15,809 bases of DNA from Acidobacteriota bacterium (GTDB lineage: Bacteria; Acidobacteriota; UBA6911). The notes under the pieces are model-generated. The model did no database searches, had not been told where the DNA came from, and saw only the letters and a list, made by a program, of their open reading frames with translations. Location of the stretch: NCBI GenBank assembly GCA_031254095.1, contig JAIRVC010000314.1:1-15809 (forward strand). Reading direction: 5' to 3'. Of this stretch, positions 5,880 to 13,727 are shown piece after piece (the stretch's first letter is position 1; every line of letters begins with the position of its first letter). The position numbers and the translations under genes are program-made.

Positions 5880-7056
5880 CCCGAATGGCTTTATAGCCAT
5901 CCACTGGACACGCTGCTTCGCAGGCGCCGCAGCCATTGCACCTGTTTGCGTCGATCAAGGGATAAGCGGCATATAGATCCTCGTCCCAATGGATGCGAAC
6001 CGCGTCAAAGGGACAGGCGGCCACGCATGCGTCACAGTCTTTTTGCGCCAGCGTGACAAAGCAGAGAGCGCCGTCAACCAGCGCTTCCCCGATTACATAA
6101 CGGCGCTTCTGCTCAAGTTCCAACGGCTGAAGCGCGCCGCTCGGGCAAACCTTTACGCAGTCATTGCAGTCTTCAAGGCAGTATTTCTCCTCATAGCTGA
6201 TCACCGGGGCCAGAAAACCAAGTGCTCCGGCCTGTCCCAAATCCGGGAGGATTATCTTCGAGGGGCAAACGCGGATGCAATTCCCACAGCGCGTACATAA
6301 ACCGGCAAATACATCTTCGGCAACCGCGCCGGGCGGTCGTAAAGGCGCGTTCTCTCCGCGCGCGGCGCCTGTTCTTCCGGCAAGCAATCCTATCCCTATT
6401 CCCGCCGCACCAAGAAGAAGCGCGCGCCTCATCGGCATGATTTTCTTTTTTGATTCGGCGGTAACGACGCCTGTTTTTCTTAATCCGGATATTGCGGAGG
6501 CCAGAAGATCCTGTATGCCGCCCAGGGGACACAATCGCGTACACCAGAATGTGCCCGATGTAAGACTAAGCAGAAGCAGGATGCCCAATCCAAGTCCGGC
6601 GAGAAATCCTGATAGAATTGTGCCGGCGGTTCTGATCGTGAAGAAATTACTGAAAATGGCGAGCGGATCCATCCATAGCAGAAACGGATATCCGGCAATC
6701 GCTCCAAAAAATGTCAGCAACGCCGCGTATCCGCCAAGAGGAGGGCATTTCGCCCACCAGGATGTCTTTGCGAAACCAATCCGCGCCGCTCCTTCCAGAA
6801 GCAATCCTGTCGGGCAAATGTATCGGCAAAACCACCTCCGCCGAAACATCACTACAAGAGCGACGGCAAAGCCAGCGGCTGCGCCGATTCCGACATGCCG
6901 CAATGAAACACTTGAGCAGATCGCGACAAACGGGCTTGTCAGGAGAGCGAACTTGAGCGCGCCGGCCCACGGCAGCGCCGGCCAAAATAAAGCGCTTGCC
7001 GCAACAAAGACAGAGAGGCGCGCCATCCGTCGCGGTAAACGCCTGCCCGCGATCAT
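5842..7056 (-). CDS. Membrane polyferredoxin with NapH-like and NapG-like halves
   Basis: This 404-residue protein looks like a NapH-NapG fusion. Residues 1-190 are a membrane domain with several hydrophobic helices and the two NapH-type motifs C77-R-Y-I-C81-P and C172-T-R-L-C176-P, expected on the cytoplasmic side. Residues 207-228 (PMRRALLLGAAGIGIGLLAG) look like a Tat-type signal that now serves as an internal membrane segment. Residues 250-404 hold four [4Fe-4S] sites: Cys254/257/260/264, 293/297/300/304, 332/341/344/348 and 373/376/379/383, with the irregular third set typical of NapG. In Nap systems these parts pass quinol electrons to periplasmic enzymes. Its ATG overlaps the stop of the upstream FAD oxidoreductase by 4 bases, so that flavoprotein is the probable partner. 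Final acceptor and substrate are unknown. Confidence 0.85.
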   Translation of the reverse strand: MIAGRRLPRRMARLSVFVAASALFWPALPWAGALKFALLTSPFVAICSSVSLRHVGIGAAAGFAVALVVMFRRRWFCRYICPTGLLLEGAARIGFAKTSWWAKCPPLGGYAALLTFFGAIAGYPFLLWMDPLAIFSNFFTIRTAGTILSGFLAGLGLGILLLLSLTSGTFWCTRLCPLGGIQDLLASAISGLRKTGVVTAESKKKIMPMRRALLLGAAGIGIGLLAGRTGAARGENAPLRPPGAVAEDVFAGLCTRCGNCIRVCPSKIILPDLGQAGALGFLAPVISYEEKYCLEDCNDCVKVCPSGALQPLELEQKRRYVIGEALVDGALCFVTLAQKDCDACVAACPFDAVRIHWDEDLYAAYPLIDANRCNGCGACEAACPVDGYKAIRVWKPATDYAELR

Positions 7057-8465
7057 TCCAGATACGCTCCCTGTTGGCGGAGTATCCTTTGCAGTTTAGC
7101 GACATCAACCTGGCGTGGTTTACATTTATCCTGGATGCTGATCGCGGCGGCAATTCCGGCAGCCTGTCCCGTGACCCAGCATATCGGAATCAGGCGCAAT
7201 GTGTCCGCCAATTCAAAGTCGGCGGAAACGCAACGGCCCGCAGCCAGCAGATTTTCCAGTTTCGACGGCACCAGGCAACTGTAGGGGATCTGGAATGCCG
7301 GAGTTACATAATCGCCGCTGTAACCGATGACATCCTTGAATTTTGTTCCGGCCTTGGCATCTTTCATCGTCAGCTTCCTGACGCCGTCAAGAAGGCGCGA
7401 GAGCCGAACTCCCATCTGCGGAGCGGTTTCGGCCATAAACGCGTTTTCCGCGCCCGGTCTTTTTCTGGCTCTTTCGAGATTGTTCCAAAGCGCCCGCCGA
7501 TGTCTCAACTCCAACATGCTGACTTCGGCTACGTCCAAGGCATCCGCGACAGGGCCTTTCATGTTCAGCCAGTTTACGCCGGGAGCGGGCGTCGGGCTTC
7601 CAACGTTCCCTTGCAGCACCGGTATCGGCGCGCCACGGGTTGGCCTCGCTCCCTTGGACTGGGTTCTCGTGCCGGTCTGGTGCTCAAAATTCTCTCCCGA
7701 CAGGTCTTCAATATCGACATTGCCGATCCTGCTTACAAGGCCGATGCTGTCTATTACCTTTTCGAAAGGAGCGCCCGCGGCGGCATAGATGTCGCCATCT
7801 CCTGAAGCGTCCACTACAACGTCGGCAATAATCGCCTGCCTGCCTGATTTGCTTTCGAAAACGGCGCCACTGACCGCGCCCTGTGCGTCGATGATCGCGT
7901 CCACCCCCCAGCAGTTCAGGTATGGATGTATGTCGGCCTCCAGAATCATCTCGGCGAGGACATATTTAAACGCTTCCGCGTCTACAGTGGGATAAACCGG
8001 GGCTTTGCCGCGCTCGATAATTCCGAATTTTATCTTATCGAGGCGTTGCATCATTTCTTCGCCGATTCCAAGGATCACCTGGCGGTTGTTTTTGTCGTAT
8101 AACGGAAAAATGGCGAGCACCAGCCCGCCGGTTGCCAGTCCGCCAAGATAGCCGTAACGCTCCACAAGCGTAACATCGACGCCGAGACGCCTGGCGGATA
8201 ACGCCGCCGCCGTTCCCGCGGGCCCGCCTCCCACAACCAGCACTCCCGTTTTTCTGAGAATAGAAAGCTCGCGCGCAGGCTGCGCCACTTTTTCATTAGC
8301 AAGCGTGGCGGGAGCTCTGGTTACAGGCGTCTGTTTTTGCGGGCCTCTGACTGCTTCCCTGGTCTGCGCAAGAGCCGAAGACAATGGAGTCATGGTGCCG
8401 GCCAGAAAGAGTCCGCCGGCGGTAATAGAACGCATCAGTTCCCTTCGAGTTACTTCATTCGGCAT
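7053..8465 (-). CDS. Tat-exported FAD-dependent oxidoreductase (FAD_oxidored family)
   Basis: This 470-residue flavoprotein has a Tat signal: T6-R7-R8-E-L-M-R, a hydrophobic run, and a likely cut after ALA33. A low-complexity linker leads to the FAD-binding Rossmann motif VLVVGGGPAGTAAAL (75-89) with Glu102 at the end of the second strand (LVERYGYLGGLATGG). It resembles the FAD_oxidored (Pfam 12831-type) family, many of whose members are exported and of unknown substrate. The late motif LLAAGRCVSADFELADTLRL followed by GQAAGIAAA is the second FAD-contact region. ATG 8465 is chosen because GGGAGG lies about 10 bases upstream; an in-frame TTG at 8483 overlaps that site. It is coupled by a 4-base overlap to the polyferredoxin, which probably delivers or removes its electrons. 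Confidence 0.88.
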   Translation of the reverse strand: MPNEVTRRELMRSITAGGLFLAGTMTPLSSALAQTREAVRGPQKQTPVTRAPATLANEKVAQPARELSILRKTGVLVVGGGPAGTAAALSARRLGVDVTLVERYGYLGGLATGGLVLAIFPLYDKNNRQVILGIGEEMMQRLDKIKFGIIERGKAPVYPTVDAEAFKYVLAEMILEADIHPYLNCWGVDAIIDAQGAVSGAVFESKSGRQAIIADVVVDASGDGDIYAAAGAPFEKVIDSIGLVSRIGNVDIEDLSGENFEHQTGTRTQSKGARPTRGAPIPVLQGNVGSPTPAPGVNWLNMKGPVADALDVAEVSMLELRHRRALWNNLERARKRPGAENAFMAETAPQMGVRLSRLLDGVRKLTMKDAKAGTKFKDVIGYSGDYVTPAFQIPYSCLVPSKLENLLAAGRCVSADFELADTLRLIPICWVTGQAAGIAAAISIQDKCKPRQVDVAKLQRILRQQGAYLE

Positions 8466-8503
8466 GTCGGTAGCACCTCCCAAAGACTGTTATATTTGAT
8501 TCC

Positions 8504-8512
8504 AGAATAGCA
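8504..8512 (-). promoter_or_regulatory. Candidate extended -10 promoter for the FAD oxidoreductase operon
   Basis: On the minus strand TGC-TATTCT occurs about 40 bases upstream of the start codon in the divergent gap 8466-8663. No good -35 hexamer is visible, so this is tentative. Confidence 0.35.
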
Positions 8513-8626
8513 CGAAAGCCGTCGCCGCTGCGTACATAAGATCAATTTTACTGCGGGATTTCAAAAATTGATATCGTTTTTCGTTATCCTTTGGACGGAT
8601 AGAAAATATGTTGAATTGCCGTGAAA

Positions 8627-8635
8627 TGGTATACT
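8627..8635 (+). promoter_or_regulatory. Candidate extended -10 promoter for the TlpA-like gene
   Basis: TGG-TATACT has the extended -10 form (TGnTATACT) and lies about 29 bases before the GTG start. A TTGAAT 13 bases upstream is too close to act as a -35, so recognition would depend on the extended element. Confidence 0.45.
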
Positions 8636-8663
8636 TTTTCCTTAATCATGGAGGGCGAAGGCG

Positions 8664-9188
8664 GTGAATGCGGGAAAAAATATCATTTTGTGCGTTATTC
8701 TGGCTCTTTTGATCGGAAGTTTTTTTTCCTGTGTTTACCGGCCGAAAACGGCGGTTGATATCGGTCAGACCGCGCCTTCCTTCAAGCTGCCGGATCTGGA
8801 CGGCCGGGAAATCTCGCTTGAGGAATTTAAAGGAAAAATAATTCTGCTGGATTTCTGGGCTACCTGGTGCAGTCCCTGCCGGATGACTATGCCTGTAATT
8901 GAAAACCTGTCAAAGGAATATCCCGACGACATGGTCATTCTTGCCGTCAATATGCAGGAAAAAAAAGAGACCATCGAAAAATATGCGTTTGAGCAGGCGA
9001 TAAAATCGCGGATATTGCTCGATAAAGAAGGAACGGTGAGCGCGACCTATGGCGCCTACGCGATTCCAATGCAGTTTCTTATCGACAGATCGGGCATCGT
9101 GCGCCACATCCAGACAGGTTACGGCCCGAATATGGCTTCGCAGATGCGGGCGCAGATTGAGCCGCTGCGCCAGGGAAATGCTAATTAA
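8664..9188 (+). CDS. TlpA/ResA-like membrane-anchored thioredoxin-fold protein
   Basis: This 174-residue protein has a hydrophobic N-terminal segment (residues 7-22) ending in F-F-S-Cys23, which may be a lipid attachment site though the lipobox is weak. A thioredoxin-like domain follows: IGQTAPSFKLPDLDGREISL (33-52), LLDFWATWC69-S-P-C72 and a cis-Pro in YAIPMQFLIDRSGIV. This is the AhpC/TSA-like TlpA/ResA pattern, normally a periplasmic thiol reductant. The start is GTG 8664, 8 bases after GGAGGG. It stands alone between a divergent promoter region and a convergent transporter. Its last five codons and stop (GGA AAT GCT AAT TAA region) lie within a copy of the dispersed repeat, so the native C terminus may have been replaced. 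Confidence 0.88.
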   Translation: MNAGKNIILCVILALLIGSFFSCVYRPKTAVDIGQTAPSFKLPDLDGREISLEEFKGKIILLDFWATWCSPCRMTMPVIENLSKEYPDDMVILAVNMQEKKETIEKYAFEQAIKSRILLDKEGTVSATYGAYAIPMQFLIDRSGIVRHIQTGYGPNMASQMRAQIEPLRQGNAN

Positions 9189-9245
9189 TTGTCTGTGGGC
9201 GAATCGCCAAATTGTTTATGGCGGCGCGGTACTCGTAACCTCAGA
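9172..9245. repeat. Half copy of the 152-bp dispersed repeat
   Basis: AGGGAAATGCTAATTAATTG and the four bases TCTG match the end of the 13549-13700 element at 22 of 24 positions (left arm). Further in, GGGCGAAT and GCGCGGTACTCGTAACCTCA match the inner right half of that element, the latter at 19 of 20 positions. The middle is rearranged with an extra stretch of about 9 bases. The copy fills the gap between two convergent genes and begins inside the TlpA-like coding end. Confidence 0.75.
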
Positions 9246-9259
9246 TCATTTGTCCGTTT

Positions 9260-11140
9260 TTATTTGAACGGGAACAGCAGCGGCAATACGGCTACCATAA
9301 CAATGCCGAAGATTATTTGCATAGGCAGCCCGACCTTGACGTAATCCATAAAGGTGTAACGTCCCGCCGACATGACCAGGGCGTTGGGCGGCGTGGAGAA
9401 CGGTACGGCAAAGCACATGCTGGCCGCGACCGCAACGGCAAACATAAACGGAATCGGACTCACGCCTACGGCCGTTGCGGCATGAAGCCCGATGGGGGCG
9501 AAAAGAACCGCCGTCGCGGTGTTGCTGATAAACAGCGTCATCAGCGACGTGCAGAAGTAAATGCCTATCAGTAAGGCATGAGGCCCATAACCGCCGAGGC
9601 CGTCCACAAGCCCCTGCGTGACAAGGCTTATCGTTCCGGTTTTTTCAAGAGCGGTTCCAACGGGCAGCATACTGCCGATCAGTACGACGCTTTGCCAGTT
9701 AATGGAATTGTAAGCGTCTTCCGCGTTACGGAAGCATCCCGTCAGCACCATTAGAATGGCCGCGACAAGCGCGGCTGTCACCGACGGAACAACTTCAAGC
9801 GCCATGGCCGTAACCATCAGCAGCATAATAAGGGCGGCGGTTGCCTCCTTGCCGCGTTTGGTTTTCGGAGCTTCTCTCAAAGGCTGGCCGACAACGACCA
9901 GATCGCTGGAATCTTCCGACAGACGCTCAATGTTTTGCCATTTGCCCTGCACCAGCAGCACGTCGCCGGGCTGCATTTTCTCATCGCGCAAATTTTGCAG
10001 AATGTAGTTTTTACGGCGATTTATGCCCAGAATATTAACTTTGTATTTTTCGTAAAATCCGGATTCGCTGACCTTGAGATTTACCAGATTCGACGTCGAC
10101 ATAAGTATTACTTCGGCGATGCCAATGCTGTCAAAACGCAGTTTCCCCGCAAATATGGGCGTTTCTTCCTCGGCCTGTATCGTGTCTGTGAGTTCCAGTC
10201 CATAATCATCGGCAAACCGCTGAATGTTCGCGAAATTTCCCGAAATATAAAGCGTATCGCCCGCGAGAATTACCGTTTCGGCTTCGGCTAGTATCTGCTC
10301 AACAACGGTATTGGAAAATAAGCCCGGCGCGGCGGCGCGGCGGCGTATTTCAAAAAGATGGGCGCCATATTTTGCGGGCATGGCAAGCTCGCGCAGTTTT
10401 TTGTCGGCCGCCGGAGAGTTCTGCGTAACCTTGAGGCGATACAGGTTTTTTGCGATCTGGTATTCGGCGGTAAGGTCGGACAACGATTTCCCGTGTTTAT
10501 CCTTTTCCTTTTTTTCGTCCTTTTTGATGAGAAGTTTGCTCAGCGGAAGCAGCAATATGATGCCCATTGTAACGCAGATAGCGCCTACCGGCAAAAATGA
10601 GAAGAACGACAATCCTTTGTGTCCCGCCGCGACGAGCGTTTCATGGACAATCAGGTTGGGCGGCGTGCCGATCAGCGTAAGCGTTCCGCTCAAACTGCCG
10701 GCAAACGCCAGAGGCATCAAAAGCCGCGAGGGTGAAATGCCCGAAACGGAAGCCATGCTTACCACGATGGGCATCATAATGGCGATTATTCCCGTATTGC
10801 TGATAAATCCGCCCATCAGGGCCGTGCCGAGTATGACGAGAACAAACAGCCGCGTCTGGCTGTCGCCGGCCAGGCGCAAAATCCGGCTGCTTATGTTTTT
10901 CGCCAGCCCTGTCTGGAAAATGGCGCCGCCGACGACAAAAAGCCCTATCATCATTATCAGAATGCTGCTTGAAAACCCAGACAGGGCTTCGGCCGGCGTC
11001 AATATCCCGAACAGCATCAGAAGCAAAAGCGCGCACAGGGCTACAATATCGGAGCGAACGACATTGATTACAAAAAAAACCAGCGTAGCCAGCAATATAA
11101 GAAAAGTAATCAGCATTTTCTTATTTTTAATGTCCGGCAA
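9260..11140 (-). CDS. SLC13/DASS-family anion permease with central TrkA-C (RCK_C) domains
   Basis: This 626-residue permease has a hydrophobic N-terminal half (residues 10-210), a soluble middle (about 215-405) and a second membrane half (415-626). Both SNT substrate and ion-binding signatures are present: S114-N-T116 in GFISNTGIIAIMMP and S539-N-T541 in FISNTATAVLFAP. GTPPNLIV and FSTPPNALV are the matching second-half hairpin motifs. The central part looks like two TrkA-C domains, as in many bacterial divalent anion:Na+ symporters. Substrate (sulfate, phosphate or dicarboxylate) cannot be told. It overlaps the hemL end by 14 bases if the TTG at 11140 is the start; ATG 11116 is an alternative and neither has a strong ribosome-binding site. 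It is the third gene of the hemB-hemL unit. Confidence 0.87.
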   Translation of the reverse strand: MPDIKNKKMLITFLILLATLVFFVINVVRSDIVALCALLLLMLFGILTPAEALSGFSSSILIMMIGLFVVGGAIFQTGLAKNISSRILRLAGDSQTRLFVLVILGTALMGGFISNTGIIAIMMPIVVSMASVSGISPSRLLMPLAFAGSLSGTLTLIGTPPNLIVHETLVAAGHKGLSFFSFLPVGAICVTMGIILLLPLSKLLIKKDEKKEKDKHGKSLSDLTAEYQIAKNLYRLKVTQNSPAADKKLRELAMPAKYGAHLFEIRRRAAAPGLFSNTVVEQILAEAETVILAGDTLYISGNFANIQRFADDYGLELTDTIQAEEETPIFAGKLRFDSIGIAEVILMSTSNLVNLKVSESGFYEKYKVNILGINRRKNYILQNLRDEKMQPGDVLLVQGKWQNIERLSEDSSDLVVVGQPLREAPKTKRGKEATAALIMLLMVTAMALEVVPSVTAALVAAILMVLTGCFRNAEDAYNSINWQSVVLIGSMLPVGTALEKTGTISLVTQGLVDGLGGYGPHALLIGIYFCTSLMTLFISNTATAVLFAPIGLHAATAVGVSPIPFMFAVAVAASMCFAVPFSTPPNALVMSAGRYTFMDYVKVGLPMQIIFGIVMVAVLPLLFPFK

Positions 11141-12437
11141 TCATGTTAAATGCCGTCCGCGCAGCCTTCAGCGTGGTGCTTATGTCGCTTTTTGTATGCG
11201 CCAGCGAAACGAAACAGGTTTCAAACTGGGACGGAGGAAAATAAACGCCTTTTTCAAGCAGAGCGTGGAAAAAATTGGCGTACCTGGCGGTGTCGCTGGT
11301 TTTGGCCGACTGAAAATCCTTAACCGGCGACGAGGTGAAAAACACTGTGAACATCGACCCGATGGAATTGATGACGACCTCTACGCCCGCCGCCGAAGCG
11401 GCTTTCCGTAAACCATCGACAAGCAGCGCCGTTTTTTCTTCAAGAACGCCGTATACATCCGGCTTTGCGATGGCTTTCAGCGCCGCGATGCCCGCCGTAA
11501 CCGCGACCGGATTGCCCGAAAGAGTTCCCGCCTGATAAACCGGGCCTTCCGGCGCCACCATCTTCATGATTTCTTTACGTCCGCCGTAAGCTCCGATAGG
11601 AAGCCCGCCGCCGACCACTTTCCCGAGACAGGTCAGGTCGGGTTTTACCTTAAACCGCTCCTGCGCGCCGCCGCGGGAGATCCTGAATCCGCTTATCACT
11701 TCGTCGAAAATCAGCAGCGTTTCGTGCTTTTTGGTGATTTTGCGCAACTGTTCCAGAAATCCCCTGGCGGGAAGCACTGCTCCCATGTTGCCCGGAATTG
11801 GCTCCACGATGACGGCCGCGATTTCAGACTTATGGAGTTCAAAAACTTTTATCAGCGCGTCTTCATCGTTGTAGGGAATGGAAAGCGTGTGGACGCAATC
11901 GGAGGCGACGCCGGGGCTGTCCGGAAGACCAAGCGTCGCGACGCCGGATCCGGCCTTAACCAGCAGGCTGTCCACGTGCCCGTGATAGCAGCCGTCGAAT
12001 TTAACGATTTTGTTCCGGCCGGTAAACGCCCGCGCAAGACGGACGGCGCTCATGGTGGCTTCCGTGCCGGAATTTACCAGGCGAACCTTTTCTATGGACG
12101 GAACCGCATCAATAATCATTTCGGCGAGAACGACTTCGTTCTCCGTTGGCGCGCCGAAACTTGTTCCGCGCTCAATCTGCCGCCGCAGGGCCGCTCTGAC
12201 GACCGCGGGGCTGTGCCCCAGAATCAGCGGTCCCCACGAACCCAGATAGTCGATATAGATATTGTTATCCGCGTCCACAACGCGGCTTCCTTTACCCTCG
12301 GCTATGAAAAGCGGCGTTCCGCCGACGCTTCGGAAAGCGCGCACGGGACTGTTGACGCCGCCGGGCATCAACCCGACGGCGCGCGCCATAAGGGCTTCGG
12401 ACTTTTTTGTTTCAAACCTGGCTTTTTTATCTTTCAT
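11127..12437 (-). CDS. hemL: Glutamate-1-semialdehyde 2,1-aminomutase
   Basis: This 436-residue PLP enzyme converts glutamate-1-semialdehyde to 5-aminolevulinate, the last step of the C5 route into tetrapyrroles, in the cytoplasm. Diagnostic blocks are MPGGVNSPVRAF (24-35), YIDYLGSWGPLILGH (61-75), VNSGTEATMSA (121-131), YHGHVDSLL (151-159), the PLP-contact FDEVISGFR and the Schiff-base lysine Lys273 in CLGKVVGGGLPIGAYGG. The length is normal (about 425-435). The ATG is 6 bases after the hemB stop and behind a GGGG stretch, so it is co-transcribed with hemB. The order hemB-hemL is common in bacteria that use the C5 route. Confidence 0.97.
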   Translation of the reverse strand: MKDKKARFETKKSEALMARAVGLMPGGVNSPVRAFRSVGGTPLFIAEGKGSRVVDADNNIYIDYLGSWGPLILGHSPAVVRAALRRQIERGTSFGAPTENEVVLAEMIIDAVPSIEKVRLVNSGTEATMSAVRLARAFTGRNKIVKFDGCYHGHVDSLLVKAGSGVATLGLPDSPGVASDCVHTLSIPYNDEDALIKVFELHKSEIAAVIVEPIPGNMGAVLPARGFLEQLRKITKKHETLLIFDEVISGFRISRGGAQERFKVKPDLTCLGKVVGGGLPIGAYGGRKEIMKMVAPEGPVYQAGTLSGNPVAVTAGIAALKAIAKPDVYGVLEEKTALLVDGLRKAASAAGVEVVINSIGSMFTVFFTSSPVKDFQSAKTSDTARYANFFHALLEKGVYFPPSQFETCFVSLAHTKSDISTTLKAARTAFNMIAGH

Positions 12438-12443
12438 TAGTAT

Positions 12444-13415
12444 TTACCCCAGAATTTTCGCGGCTTCTTTCGCGAAATAAGTAAGAATTATATCAGCGCC
12501 CGCGCGGCGAATTCCTATAAGAGATTCCATCATGACGCCCGGCATATCCAGCCAGCCCATGCTCGCGGCCGCCACAAGCGCCGAATATTCGCCGCTGACC
12601 TGGTATGCCGCAACCGGCTGCTCATGCCTGTCGCGTATCATCCGTATGATATCCAGATATGGGCCTGCCGGTTTCACCATAATAATATCCGCGCCTTCTT
12701 CTATGTCGAGTTCGACCTCGCGCAAAGCTTCACGGGCATTGGCGGGATCCATCTGATGACTGCGCCTGTCGCCGAAAGCGGGCGCAGAGTCAGCCGCTTC
12801 ACGAAACGGCCCGTAATATCCGGAAGCGTACTTTACCGAGTAGGACATGATCGGCGTGTTCTGAAATCCATTTTTGTCAAGGGCGCTCCGGATGGCGCCC
12901 ACTCTGCCGTCCATCATGTCCGAAGGCGCGACCATATCCGCGCCGGCTTTTGCCTGGGAAAGCGCCGCGCGGGCGAGCAGTTCCAGCGTTTCGTCGTTGC
13001 AAATCTCGTCGCCTTTGACGATGCCGCAGTGGCCGTTGGCGGTATATTCGCAAAGGCAGACGTCGGTAATCAGCAGAATGCCCGGAACCTCGCGCTTTAA
13101 CGCGCGAAGAGCTTCCTGAACAACGCCATTATCGTCATACGCGCCGGTCGCGGCGTCGTCTTTTTTTGCGGGGAGTCCGAAAAGCATTATTCCGCCGATG
13201 CCGAGAGATTTTACTGAACGGGCTTCATGGACCAGCCTGTCAACCGACCATTGATAATTGCCGGGCATCGCCGATATTTCTTTTTTTACCCCTTCGCCTG
13301 AACAGACAAACATTGGATATATAAATTGTTCGGGCGAAAGGCGCGTTTCCCTGACCATGTTACGCAGAATTTCATTCATGCGCAGACGACGGGAACGTGT
13401 GACCGGAAAGGCCAT
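12444..13415 (-). CDS. hemB: Delta-aminolevulinic acid dehydratase (porphobilinogen synthase)
   Basis: This 323-residue cytoplasmic enzyme condenses two 5-aminolevulinate molecules to porphobilinogen. Both Schiff-base lysines are present: Lys195 in [17 protein letters not shown] and Lys248 in [13 protein letters not shown]. Cys120, Cys122 and Cys130 in [14 protein letters not shown] form the zinc-binding triad, so this is the zinc type. The frame stays open for 68 codons upstream, but ATG 13415 is the right start: AAGGAG lies 8 bases ahead, the protein then has the usual length, and the upstream extension shows no family similarity and spans the promoter. It heads the hemB-hemL-permease unit. 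Confidence 0.97.
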   Translation of the reverse strand: MAFPVTRSRRLRMNEILRNMVRETRLSPEQFIYPMFVCSGEGVKKEISAMPGNYQWSVDRLVHEARSVKSLGIGGIMLFGLPAKKDDAATGAYDDNGVVQEALRALKREVPGILLITDVCLCEYTANGHCGIVKGDEICNDETLELLARAALSQAKAGADMVAPSDMMDGRVGAIRSALDKNGFQNTPIMSYSVKYASGYYGPFREAADSAPAFGDRRSHQMDPANAREALREVELDIEEGADIIMVKPAGPYLDIIRMIRDRHEQPVAAYQVSGEYSALVAAASMGWLDMPGVMMESLIGIRRAGADIILTYFAKEAAKILG

Positions 13416-13454
13416 ATTCAGACTCCTTGTTGCTTTTTCTCGGAAAAAACATAA

Positions 13455-13463
13455 ATTATAGCA
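13455..13463 (-). promoter_or_regulatory. Extended -10 promoter of the hemB operon
   Basis: On the minus strand TGC-TATAAT is a perfect extended -10 element 40 bases upstream of the hemB start. The -35 region is T-rich with no good TTGACA match. This leaves a leader of roughly 30 bases carrying the AAGGAG site. Confidence 0.6.
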
Positions 13464-13548
13464 TGAAAGGATAAAAAAACCGACGGGCGCGCGCGTAACT
13501 TTTTTCAGGACATGTCCGTAGTACAAGTGTAAACTGCTTCGGAATGAA

Positions 13549-13700
13549 TTAAGGAAATGCTGATTAATTGTCTGCGCGGGATGAAGTGCGAGGCGCACGG
13601 AGCGCAGGAGCCGAGGCATATATCAATGATATGTTGAGGTTACGAGCACCGCGCAACGAAGCAATTCGCCCGCTCAGGCAATTAATCAGCGTTTCCTTAA
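13549..13700. repeat. 152-bp structured repeat with 26-bp imperfect terminal inverted repeats
   Basis: The ends are inverted copies: TTAAGGAAATGCTGATTAAT on the left and, read on the opposite strand, TTAAGGAAACGCTGATTAAT on the right; the match continues to 26 bases with two differences. Inside, CTGCGC (13572-13577) pairs with GCGCAG (13602-13607) around a nested GTGCG-AGG-CGCAC hairpin, and ATATCAATGATAT (13620-13632) is a palindrome. There is no transposase frame. A half copy lies at 9172-9245, showing it is a dispersed family. It resembles a MITE or another non-autonomous or structured-RNA repeat. It fills most of the gap between hemB and the leucine-rich-repeat gene. Confidence 0.8.
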
Positions 13701-13727
13701 TGCCGAACGGTTTTTTAAGGAGGAGTA

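Noticed and set aside
6275..7099. 274-codon plus-strand frame over the polyferredoxin
   Set aside because: Antisense to a protein with four Fe-S cluster motifs; no domain or ribosome-binding site.
10311..11411. 366-codon plus-strand frame opposite the permease
   Set aside because: Antisense to a well-supported permease and the hemL end, with no recognisable domain; long antisense frames are expected from the codon bias here.
13416..13619. N-terminal extension of hemB by 68 codons
   Set aside because: It spans the TATAAT promoter and the AAGGAG site, and the family length fits the start at 13415.
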